Positions 55,901 to 64,000 of a stretch of 64,000 nt of DNA are shown piece by piece. This stretch comes from Alectoria sarmentosa. Taxonomy: Eukaryota > Ascomycota > Lecanoromycetes > Lecanorales > Parmeliaceae. The stretch covers positions 1-64,000 of the forward strand of contig WOGZ01000065.1 of the NCBI GenBank assembly GCA_009733775.1, given 5' to 3'. The position numbers and the translations under genes are program-made. The first letter of the stretch is position 1; each line of letters starts with the position of its first letter. The notes beneath the pieces were generated by a model that saw only the letters and a list, made by a program, of their open reading frames with translations, had not been told where the DNA came from and did not search any database.

Positions 55901-56874
55901 GCCCGAAGGCGAAGAGTTCATCCACTACCTGACCAAATGGCTGCACTCCCCCACGAACGAAGAATGTCCTTTCGGCGGCGCAGCACCCTACAGCACTGCC
56001 CTCGCTATCGACCCCTCGACACACCCTCCGTCTGTACAAGCGTCCCATTTCCGATCCTCCCACACGCCCCTCCGCTCTCAATCCGACTTCATTGACGCCT
56101 ACGCCTCTGCCCGCCGTATCGCATCTGGCATCTCCGAAGACCAGAATGTCAGCGTCTTCCCTTACTCCAAATTTTACATTTTCTTCGACCAATACGCCTC
56201 CATCATCCGCCTCACAGGCACCCTCCTCGGCTCCGCTCTCGCTATCATATTCGTCCTCTCCTCCGCCCTTCTCGGCTCTATAGCCACAGGCCTAGTTATA
56301 ACCCTCACTGTGGCGATGATCGTCGTCGACGTAATCGGCTGCATGGCCCTTTTCTCCGTCTCCCTCAACGCCATATCTCTCGTCAACCTAGTCATCTGCG
56401 TCGGCATCGGCGTCGAGTTCTGCGCTCATATCGCCCGTGCCTTTACCTACCCGTCAAATAGTGTGATGGAGAAAGCAAAATCGAAATTCAGAGGCAGGGA
56501 TTTGAGAGCTTGGACCGCGCTCACCAATGTGGGCGGGAGCGTGTTCAGCGGGATCACGGTTACGAAGTTCCTAGGGGTATTTGTGCTGGCGTTTACGAGG
56601 AGTAAGATATTTGAGGTTTATTATTTTAGGATATGGTTGGCTTTGGTTGTGTTAGCTGCTCTACATAGCCTAGTCTGGTTGCCGGTTGCATTGAGTTTGA
56701 TCGGTGGTGACGGTAAGATCTCAGACGTGGATACTACAAGAAAGGAGAACGAGCGCTGATCAAATCTTAGGCTATGTGGATCCAGAGAGCGATGGCAGCT
56801 TAGAGGATGACCTGGCAGCGAGGAGATATAGGGCCTTGTTGCCGGAGGATGATTATGATTCAGATGATTACTGA
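52909..56874 (+). CDS. NCR1: Niemann-Pick type C1-related sterol transporter
   Basis: Vacuolar/lysosomal membrane protein of the RND/patched family that moves sterols from the lumen into the membrane. Exons 52909-53199, 53256-56712 and 56771-56874 give 1283 residues (human NPC1 1278). Signal peptide LLGFATLAVLCLNVLGSEE precedes the cysteine-rich NPC1 N-terminal sterol-binding domain (EGRCAMRGQCGKKSFFGG, AGCPACKTNFFSLFCTFTCS). Next come the first membrane helix, luminal domains, and the sterol-sensing domain around residues 620-790 (GVIGIVIVLMSVSASVGLF, EVIPFLVLAVGVDNIFLIV). The C-terminal five-helix RND unit contains NLVICVGIGVEFCAHI. The last intron (56713-56770, GTAAGA...CTTAG) is inferred because the exon it reveals ends with an acidic tail, LLPEDDYDSDDY, as in fungal homologues; without it the frame stops at 56759. 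Start at 52909 (two adjacent ATGs). Confidence 0.95.
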
Positions 56875-57859
56875 ACCGGAAAGGCGTACACCACAGCATC
56901 TGGGTTACTGCATTGCGAGGAGGAACACCAATGAACAAAGAAAAGTAGCATGGAAGAAATTGCACTGGAGGGCGTAGTTAGATGAATCCAGGCGACTGTT
57001 CATCTCATCCAAGCATCATAGCTATCCCATTTAGAATTCCGAGTGCCGAATTGGCCCCAAGATACATACGCCAAGCTATATCGGACTCCAACTCCGTCCC
57101 CTTGGTCAGGAACCCAAACTGTGTCCACGTAGAAGCACCACTTCCCCCATCCTTGAGAGGGGAGGTTTTTTGAGATTGAAACCGTGAAAGAAGAAGCCGT
57201 TTTTTGAAATTTGAGAAATCTCCTCGGCGTGCCATGCCATGCTAACAAAGACCAGATCATGATACAAATGAGAGAATGACTACACCGACGGCGAGATCCT
57301 GAATGGGCCTGTTAACGAAAAGGAGCGATTTTCATCACATAATGATATGACACCGTGATATTGTAATCACGGTAGGCGAGATAACCCGCAACACGGTCTT
57401 TATCAATTGGTCACCAAAGTGCTCACCAAACAGTTCCACATGCGGTGCATGACATTTTACTTTCAACGAGTCCTTGTTCTTTTGTCATGGGAAAGGCGAT
57501 GCTGGCTGAGATGAGATGAGATGAGAGGTATGTGTACACTGAGTGGGGGCACTTTAGCCAAGTGGGAAAGGGGGTCACGGGGGGGGGGGGGGTAAGGTAG
57601 GTAGATGGGTATCTTGATTGCAGCTTCCAACCGCAACTATGTGGAGATGAAAGGGGTTTATGGGGAAGGGGGGAAACAAGACCTGCATGTAGAAGCATAT
57701 GGATGGGGGTCATCATCCTATTCCAGCAAAGGAGTCTCTCTGGCAGAGTGCTCGTCGCCGCCGCTACGCCTTCGGACCGCCATTCACGAGACTAAGGACT
57801 GGACAGATGTATGGGGCTTCTTTCGATAACGATTCGGTGGCTCTCGAGCTTTGTCGTAC
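56875..57859. other. intergenic between convergent genes, with a poly-G tract
   Basis: Apart from the small frame listed separately (57005-57235) I see no gene. A homopolymer of G lies at about 57578-57592, and GATGAGAT-type short repeats at 57508-57525. Confidence 0.4.
57005..57235 (-). CDS. possible 76-residue small protein
   Basis: Complete frame from ATG to TGA encoding MARRGDFSNFKKRLLLSRF... with a basic N-terminal half (an amphipathic, mitochondrial-presequence-like run of K and R) and a C-terminal hydrophobic helix, MYLGANSALGILNGIAMMLG, that ends the protein. This basic-then-membrane layout resembles small mitochondrial membrane proteins, but no family is recognised and an overlapping frame in another phase exists. 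It lies tail-to-tail with the NPC1 gene. Confidence 0.3.
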   Translation of the reverse strand: MARRGDFSNFKKRLLLSRFQSQKTSPLKDGGSGASTWTQFGFLTKGTELESDIAWRMYLGANSALGILNGIAMMLG

Positions 57860-59389
57860 TCAAAACTGGTTGGTTCTTACCCCAGTCCTACCAACCTCGG
57901 CGCTCTCCTTCCCCTTCTTTTTCTTAACATGGAAAGCCTGCTTCAGCCTCTTCAACTTCGCCCACCTCTCTTTGTCCTTTTCATCTCTAACCGCCGTCTC
58001 TTCTTTACTCGCAATCGAGTCCGTGATGCTTGCGACTTCACCGGCCGCTTCATCAAGAGTTCTCGCCGTCACTGGTCTGTTATCCTCATTCCCATGCCGC
58101 TTATATATGACACTGGCATCAACCGCGCGTAGCAGAGCTTCCCAGCCCGCAAGGCCGTCCAGCGATGTCCGGCGCGAAGCTGCGCCGTTTTGGGAGAGGG
58201 CGTTGATCCACGGGCAGTAGTCGCGGTGTTCGCTCATGACGTCGAGGCGGTGCATGCTTGATTGGGATGGAGAATCGGAGGAGGTTTTGAAGAGCCAGAG
58301 ACCTAGGCGGCGGAAACAGGCTGTGCAGGTTGCGAGACCAACGACGTGGCCTGCTTCTGCTTGCCAGCCGAAGAGGGAGAGGGCGAGGGCTGAGTTATTA
58401 TTGTTGAGGGAAGGGGGTGTGGTGGTGTCGGCAGGAGGGTTTGGAGGAGTTGATGGAATGGATGAGGGCGAATCTGGAGACGATGGGGGGAGGAGAGGCG
58501 CCAGCTTTTGAGAAGTCGAGGAAAGATCAAAGCCTTCAGGCGTGGAAGGATCGGGCGGGAGTTCAGAGGCTATGGCGACCAAAGATGTGTAGCGTTGCCG
58601 CAGATCATCTATTGCTGTTTTGTGGTGGGCTAGAGGCAGGCGTTGAATGGTATCTGAGGTATTCATCAGCGCGGTTGCCAGAGCAGTCAAGAAGGTGTGA
58701 CGAATACCATCGCATCCCCTTCTCCGCCATAAGCATCCATCGTCATGAGAAGTAACAATCATCTCCGCGTACTTTTCCACCAATTGCTCCTGCGCCTTTT
58801 CCCTCCACTCATCCTCGTCGTCCTCTTCGTCCGACGGCCGCTTTTCAGTGTCTTGCGTCTCTTCAGTATCCTGCCTCTCTTCCCTTACACTCTCCAAAAT
58901 AATCACAACTTCCTTCCCACACCCCCTAACACACCCAACCCTGTCCTTCCCAACACACGACCAACCCCGCTTCGCCCACTGCACCTCGTTGATCTTCTCC
59001 GGTTTCCCCATCCATTTATCCACGTGTCTATACGTCTTCAATCGCTCAAGAAACTGTCCGCGATCCCAGGGCGCGAAGTTGGGAGTTGTGCGCTCATCGC
59101 TCATTTTTGCTGTCAGGATAGGTTGCTTAGCTGTCGCCGTGGCGGCGCGCACGTTTGGGGATTGAGAGGCGAGGATACGTGCACTTGGAGGAACGTATGC
59201 GGAAGCAGGGCGGACGATACGTGGCTTCTTTGCGGGAGGGTCCATTGTTGCGGGGAGGGTGATGGTGGATGCATTGTATTTGTCATGATTCGACTTGGAG
59301 GCTAGCGAGGTGCTGGACGCGTTAGAGATGGAGTCGAGGATCTTGTGGAATTTGCGCTTCGTGGTACTCAGTGCGGTACCTGCAGGCAT
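57860..59389 (-). CDS. C3HC zinc-finger / Rsm1-like nuclear protein (NIPA homologue)
   Basis: Single exon of 509 residues starting MPAGTALSTTKRKFHKIL. A C3HC/BIR-like zinc finger is clear: FAPWDRGQFLERLKTYRH, then VQWAKRGWSCVGKDRVGCVR, then the SHDDGCLWRRRGCD block with H and C ligands. The second, Rsm1-type half has LSLFGWQAEAGHVVGLATC with TACFRRLGLWLF and the LDVMSEHRDYCPWINAL ligand block. Relatives are S. pombe Rsm1 (mRNA export), S. cerevisiae Pml39 (mRNP retention at the nuclear pore) and human ZC3HC1/NIPA. Acidic and P/S-rich insertions separate the units. The C-terminus is lysine-rich (KERWAKLKRLKQAFHVKKKK), a likely nuclear localisation signal. It is divergent from MET22. Confidence 0.88.
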   Translation of the reverse strand: MPAGTALSTTKRKFHKILDSISNASSTSLASKSNHDKYNASTITLPATMDPPAKKPRIVRPASAYVPPSARILASQSPNVRAATATAKQPILTAKMSDERTTPNFAPWDRGQFLERLKTYRHVDKWMGKPEKINEVQWAKRGWSCVGKDRVGCVRGCGKEVVIILESVREERQDTEETQDTEKRPSDEEDDEDEWREKAQEQLVEKYAEMIVTSHDDGCLWRRRGCDGIRHTFLTALATALMNTSDTIQRLPLAHHKTAIDDLRQRYTSLVAIASELPPDPSTPEGFDLSSTSQKLAPLLPPSSPDSPSSIPSTPPNPPADTTTPPSLNNNNSALALSLFGWQAEAGHVVGLATCTACFRRLGLWLFKTSSDSPSQSSMHRLDVMSEHRDYCPWINALSQNGAASRRTSLDGLAGWEALLRAVDASVIYKRHGNEDNRPVTARTLDEAAGEVASITDSIASKEETAVRDEKDKERWAKLKRLKQAFHVKKKKGKESAEVGRTGVRTNQF

Positions 59390-59809
59390 GTTGGAAATTA
59401 TATGGTGACAAGCAAAGCTAAGGTATGGATTATGAAGTAGGGATCAAGGGCTACAGGCTTGTTCCTGTTCTCCACATCAATAGATCTTCTGCGGCAGGCT
59501 CGCTTAGCGCGCCAAAGCTTGAACTATCTCCCGCTTTAATTGTCTAAGTATTAGCCTTCAGTAGGTATTGAGCATCTTGAGCAGATCTTCTGTCCAGACT
59601 CCGGCCGTTTTTTAAAGTCGTGGTAATTGCACATGAAAGCGACAGAATCGAAGTCGAGGCCGTATTCAAATCTCCTAGTCCTCTCCTTCGTTTTACCACT
59701 CATAATCCTGGCTTTGAGCAAAATACCCGTCATTTCTTCCCGTCTTGGTCTCTTCTCCCAACATCTCTCTCCCTTTGTTCCCCTCAGACTCTTCTCATCA
59801 TCGTCCACA
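59390..59809. promoter_or_regulatory. divergent promoter of the C3HC gene and MET22
   Basis: 420 bp between start codons. It contains an in-frame upstream ATG for MET22 at 59633 with no stop before 59810 (see findings), so the right part may be coding in some transcripts. Confidence 0.45.
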
Positions 59810-60868
59810 ATGTCATATGAAAGAGAATTACAGATTGCGCAACTTGCTGTTCAACGCGCTACCCTTCTCACCCAGCGAGTTTTCCACGAAAAAGCAAAAG
59901 GCACCCTCTCAAAAGATGACAAATCCCCAGTCACAATTGGCGACTTCGGCGCCCAAGCTTTGATCATTCATGCAATCAAGAGTAACTTTCCCAAAGATGA
60001 GATTGTTGGCGAAGAAGAAGCTAGCTCATTGCGAGAGAACAAGAACCTCTCTAGCCAGATCTGGGACCTCGTAAAGAGCGCCAGCCTGGAAGACCAGAGT
60101 TCTGAAAATGAATTGGGTGGTCCCGTCGAAAGCGAAGAGCAGATGCTCCAAGCCATCGACGCCGGCAACAGCGCCGGTGGCGCCCACGGAAGGATATGGG
60201 CTTTAGATCCCATCGATGGCACCATGGGCTTTCTACGCGGCGGCCAGTACGCCGTCTGCCTCGCTCTGATCGAAGACGGAGCCGTCAAAGTCGGCGTCCT
60301 CGGCTGCCCAAACCTCCCAATCGACAACGCCGCACCGCTATCTGCAGACATAGGAGACGAAAGCGGCCAAGGCCGCGGCGTCCTCTTCGCCGCTACCGTC
60401 AACTCTGGTGCAAGTAGCCGACCTCTGGGCCGTGGCGCTTTACAAAAAAGCCAACCGATCCACATGAAATCCGTCCCCGACATAACCCACGCCACATTCT
60501 GCGAGAGCGTCGAAGCAAGCCACTCATCGCATGGCGACCAAGCCGAGATCGCAAAGAAGCTAGGCATCACGAAAGAAAGCGTCCGCATGGACTCGCAAGC
60601 GAAGTATGGCTCCATCGCGCGCGGGGCTGGGGATCTCTATCTCAGACTGCCGGTGAGGAAGGATTATCAGGAGAAGATATGGGACCATGCTGCTGGGGAT
60701 CTAATCGTTCGGGAGGCCGGTGGAGAGGTTACGGACGCGGAGGGGGAGCGGTTAGATTTCTCAAAGGGCAGGACGTTGAAAGAGAACAAGGGTGTGGTGG
60801 CCGCGCCGAGGGACGTGCATCCTCAGGTGCTGGAGGCTGTAAAGAGCGTGTTGAGCTCGAAGAAATAA
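59810..60868 (+). CDS. MET22: 3'(2'),5'-bisphosphate nucleotidase
   Basis: Removes the 3' phosphate from PAP (and PAPS), preventing inhibition of sulfate assimilation and RNA exonucleases; it is Li+/Na+-sensitive in yeast (HAL2). From the ATG at 59810 the protein has 352 residues (yeast 357) and begins MSYERELQIAQLAVQRATLL. Inositol-monophosphatase-superfamily motifs: KDDKSPVTIGDFGAQALI, the metal ligands EIVGEEEAS, IWALDPIDGTMGFLRGGQYA, and the C-terminal WDHAAGDLIVREAGGEVTD. An ATG at 59633 in the same frame would add 59 residues with a hydrophobic segment and a presequence-like RLFSSSST. I keep the shorter form because it matches the family length. Confidence 0.93.
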   Translation: MSYERELQIAQLAVQRATLLTQRVFHEKAKGTLSKDDKSPVTIGDFGAQALIIHAIKSNFPKDEIVGEEEASSLRENKNLSSQIWDLVKSASLEDQSSENELGGPVESEEQMLQAIDAGNSAGGAHGRIWALDPIDGTMGFLRGGQYAVCLALIEDGAVKVGVLGCPNLPIDNAAPLSADIGDESGQGRGVLFAATVNSGASSRPLGRGALQKSQPIHMKSVPDITHATFCESVEASHSSHGDQAEIAKKLGITKESVRMDSQAKYGSIARGAGDLYLRLPVRKDYQEKIWDHAAGDLIVREAGGEVTDAEGERLDFSKGRTLKENKGVVAAPRDVHPQVLEAVKSVLSSKK

Positions 60869-61942
60869 ATATCCATAACTCTACTGCATGCCTCGAAATA
60901 TTGTCCCCGCAAAACGCACCCGTAAGAACGACCAAAGCGGATCTTCTTAAATCAGAGCAAACATGCTCCCACCGCCATAGTAGCCGTAATCCTCGCCCAT
61001 TCACCTGTGCCTTTGAACTCCTCCAAGGCTCGCTTCCCAAATCACACGGATATCAAAGCCGTCGAGAGCGTTAACAAAAATTATATTTGCCAGTCACTGA
61101 ACATCCACGGCAACCCTCTCAGAGATGGAGATTCAATCCCGCAACCAAACTTCCCCTTCCTCCATCGCAAACCCAATCCAAAGTCGTTCGTCAATCCCAC
61201 CTACCTCACTTAATTCCAACCCTAGCTACCCAGTAAAGCCGTAGAAGCAGAGCAAGTCCCGTACAACAACATACTCCAGCCAAACATCCGATCACAGAGC
61301 CCTCGGGCTTCACTAATGTCCGCCCACCTTGAACCATTGCATTGCAATACATAACCGGAAAGGAAAGGATTTCGATTATCATGGTCAATACTGTCTTGCG
61401 CAGCTTCTAGAAAGGATAAAGGCATGGTAAAGGTGCAGTCAGCGATAGAGAGCGAAAGTCCCTGTGACGAGTTCAAGGGGGGTGTCGTGGTTGATGGTGA
61501 GGAGGTTGGAATTACATGGTGCGGTACTTGAGGAGTATTAGTATAATAATGAAAGTAGAGTACAGCAGTTCGAGCTAAGAAACGACGTTTGTTGTATCAG
61601 AGTGTTTTCAAAAGGGCGTGGAGACGGGGTTCATGGAGGACGACCTGTGGGTTCGGCCCACTACCACTAAGTGGAAGCCGCTGGGCACTGAATGCTGGAT
61701 CAGAGATTGCTTGCTATTCTGCTAGCTGTCGAAGCCTGTCTAATTACGCTGCTCTGAAGTCATCAAGCTTTCATCGTGAATCCCTAGCTACGAAGAAACG
61801 CCATGCATGCAGCATAGACAAATCCATGCAAGTAGAGCCGTTTTGGTATCTTTTTTTTGGAAGCAGATATGATGATAACAAGACGCCAGAAACCATTTCT
61901 CATCCTTTTCGTGAATGAAAAAGCCTGCAGACCGCTGCTGGG
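60869..61942. other. intergenic between convergent MET22 and YAP1
   Basis: Short frames only. A minus-strand frame at 61206-61388 contains a Cys-rich hydrophobic stretch (CLAGVCCCTGLALLLRLYW) but has no family and no independent support. The right end is the YAP1 3' UTR. Confidence 0.4.
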
Positions 61943-63979
61943 TCATGAGAACATATTGAGGAAGTCCGGTGGCTCCTCGCGCGCAGGACCCAAGATACGA
62001 TCGACGTCCTTTTGGTCAATTGTCGCGCCCTTTCCTGAGCACTGGGCTTTGGACTTGAGCTGCGAGCACAGTTCATCCATGTCAACCTCCCCATTCTGCA
62101 CTTTCTCTGAGGATTGGACACGGTCCCTGAAGCGCGGAGAAATTAGCAGGCTAATTAGTGCCCTAGCAAGGACGTAGTGTACGAACCAAAGCTTGTCGCA
62201 AGTCACCATTTGCTTCTTGTCATCTTGAGGTCCGAATTCGCTAGGACTAGCGTTTTTCTGGACCACAATCTCCTGCATCAAATCCTTCTTAAGTGGCAGC
62301 TCGCCAGTGTAATAAGGAGTGCCGAAATCTTGCAACGGGAAAGCATCGTTGAAGAAGTCGCCGAAAGCGCTGTTGTTTAAAATATTATCCTGGGGATCTC
62401 TGTAGTCGCCAAATAGGACCGGATCAAATGTTCCGCCATTCTGCTGCGCCATCCAGTCAATGCCATTGATGTCGGCAGCTGGAGACTTTGCGATATTTGA
62501 AGAAACTACAGAAGAGTGAGACATGATTTACGAGGGAGCTCGAGCGAATTTCTTTACCTTTTTTCTGAACATTGCCTTCCTCGGTGGTGGTATCAAGTCC
62601 TGCTTCACTTGACTTACGATTATCATGGTAATCGGCCGATGACTCTGGCGTAGTACCGCAAGACGAATCGAGAGCGCCATGTGACATTGATGATGTAGGA
62701 GATCCAGTGATGGATGCGGAAGAGTTACGTTGAAGGTTAGATGTTTGAGCGTTGCCATTCACACTACTGACACTGTCTTGTTTGGGCATGCCAGGCGCAG
62801 AAGCATCTTTGCTCGTTGCGTAAGACAGATAATCTCCTGAATTGCTCCGGCTGGCGTTCTCCAGTACCGACGGAGTGAATAATCCATTGAGATCATCGTA
62901 ATTTTTATTGTTGAAGCCATTGTTGGAGACTTGGTTTGGTCTGGACGGCCCTAGAGGAGTGGAGAACATCCCGTTGAAGCCTGGTGGTGACCTCTCGATG
63001 CTCGCACCCGATGACTGCTTTCGGACAATACCTGGAGAGGCAGAGCTCGAAGTAGAAGCTGAACGTTGGCCCATCTGTGTGGGGGAGGTAGTTTTAGTGA
63101 TCGAGCCATTACTCATAAAGGAGCCTGGAAGGTCTCCAAACTTGGGGAAGTTGAATTGGAAGTCACTGCCATTTCCATAGCTTTGCGATTGGGTGGCGGA
63201 CGGCGGAGGAGAGTAGCCAGCAGCTGTAGTATTCAATGACATCCTCTTGCGATATTCCTTTAGCTCGGCGCTCATCTTTTCTACTTGTGCGCGGAGACGC
63301 CCATTCTCATGATTCGTAGCCTCGGAAGCTTTTTCAAGGTCTTCAACTTTGGTCTCCAAATCCTTCAGGTGACGCTCTTTGCGCTCACGGAAAGCTCGTT
63401 GGGCCGCTCTGTTTTGCGCCTTGCGTTTCTTTGAGATAATATGTTAGTACTGCTTTTATGCCATATAGCCTGAATGGACTATACCGTCGTCGGTTCGCCA
63501 GTCAATGGCTTACGTCCTGGCTTCTTCGCAGTCTTATCATCTCCCTCACGTCTCTTGCTCGTTCCCTCCTCTTCGTCCTCATCTTCAATAGAAGCCTTTC
63601 TCTTATCGTGGTTTTCGCCATCGCCATATGATTCTGTGCCAGGCAGATCACCGAAAAGCTGGTCGCCGCTATTTTCCCAGTCGAAGTTTCCATCATCGAG
63701 CTCATAGTCTAGGAAGGGGCTTTCGTCGAAGCTGCCGAGGTGGCCTGAACCCGGCATCTCCTGCACTGGGGAGGTAAACGTATTTGCTCCGTTCGCCATG
63801 TAGTCGTTGTTGAGTTTTAGCGGCTTTGAGTTGCTGTTTGATCGCTTGACACTTGATGTTCCGTTATGCGAGATCTGAGGTGAGCTTCTGTTAGGGTTGT
63901 TCGAGGACAAAGCGGTTCGAAGAAGATCCTCCTGGTCAGGCGTCAATGTGAGATCTGGACTGTATGCCGTACCATTCAT
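61943..63979 (-). CDS. YAP1: AP-1-like bZIP transcription factor YAP1
   Basis: Redox-controlled activator of oxidative-stress genes; disulfides in its cysteine-rich domains block Crm1 export and keep it nuclear. Exons 63485-63979, 62558-63428, 62187-62505 and 61943-62126 give 622 residues. The basic region KRKAQNRAAQRAFRERKERH (about 166-185) carries the NxxAQxxFR signature of the fungal YAP subfamily. It starts exactly at the exon 2 boundary and is followed by a leucine-zipper coiled coil. Long S/N-rich activation regions follow, then DINGIDWMAQQNGGTFDPVL. The c-CRD is complete with three cysteines (VTCDKLWDRVQSSEK, DMDELCSQLKSKAQCSGKG). The n-CRD is reduced to one cysteine (SSCGTTPESS); the FC....ACG element of homologues is absent. 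The last intron (62127-62186) is 60 bp and in frame. Only 21 bases of upstream sequence fall inside the window. Confidence 0.93.
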
Positions 63980-64000
63980 GGTAATTCAAGATGTCAATTC

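Noticed and set aside
56092..56192. Long antisense frame over the NPC1 3' half (55716-56192) and neighbours
   Set aside because: Pure shadow of the conserved NPC1 coding strand.
60196..60417. Arg-rich frame inside MET22
   Set aside because: Shadow of the conserved DPIDGT region of MET22.
61206..61476. Cys-rich hydrophobic small frames on the minus strand
   Set aside because: Two overlapping phases, no conserved motif and no start context; cannot be supported as a gene.
1..64000. A coordinated secondary-metabolite or defence gene cluster
   Set aside because: No polyketide synthase, NRPS, terpene cyclase or cluster regulator is present; the NLR and secreted genes are isolated among housekeeping genes.

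Overview
The window is nuclear DNA of a filamentous ascomycete (Pezizomycotina). A Dothideomycete-like fungus is my best guess, inferred from gene content and protein style and not proven. The evidence is short 45-100 bp GT-AG introns with CTAAC/CTGAC branch points, clear orthologues of fungal housekeeping genes, a PigL_N-like/NACHT/ankyrin NLR, small secreted cysteine-containing proteins, and AT-rich DNA depleted in CpA/TpG as left by repeat-induced point mutation. No rRNA, CRISPR array, bacterial operon or intact autonomous transposon is visible.

Layout. 1-430 is a RIP-like AT-rich relic, followed by about 2.4 kb with no convincing large gene. 2.9-16 kb is gene-dense: a Git1-like MFS permease, methylthioadenosine phosphorylase (with a GC-AG intron), BUD22, a multipass membrane protein, complex I subunit NUO-30.4 (with an 8-nt microexon) and CCR4-NOT ubiquitin ligase NOT4, which probably has a long alternative C-terminus. 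17-24.7 kb is accessory: two tandem F-box-like/2EXR-type paralogues, a decayed gene relic, a 10-N assembly gap and a small secreted protein. 24.7-29 kb holds one NLR-like receptor gene of 1332 codons.

30.8-45 kb carries an F-box/LRR-like protein, importin KAP123, a short-chain dehydrogenase, a gene-poor AT-rich stretch with a degenerate tRNA-like element, the helicase MAK5 divergent from the tRNA methyltransferase TRM7, and what looks like an orphan alpha-arrestin tail. 46.7-64 kb carries a secreted Kex2-type protein, a DUF2433 phosphoesterase with an RGG tail, a 480-bp TA-flanked MITE, the sterol transporter NPC1/NCR1, a C3HC zinc-finger protein, PAP phosphatase MET22/HAL2 and the redox bZIP factor YAP1 at the right edge.

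How the genes relate. Most are unrelated core functions. Divergent pairs sharing short promoters are BUD22/membrane protein, NUO-30.4/NOT4, F-box/KAP123, MAK5/TRM7 and C3HC/MET22. BUD22, MAK5 and TRM7 all serve ribosome or tRNA maturation. MTA phosphorylase and MET22 both serve sulfur/methionine metabolism. I found no obviously new multi-gene system. The most interesting signals are gene-structure oddities (GC-AG intron, microexon, NOT4 alternative 3' end, possible dual start in MET22), a YAP1 lacking the usual FC..ACG part of its n-CRD, the MITE, and the relics. Exon coordinates were derived by hand from splice signals, reading phase and family similarity; every spliced coding sequence quoted has a length divisible by three.
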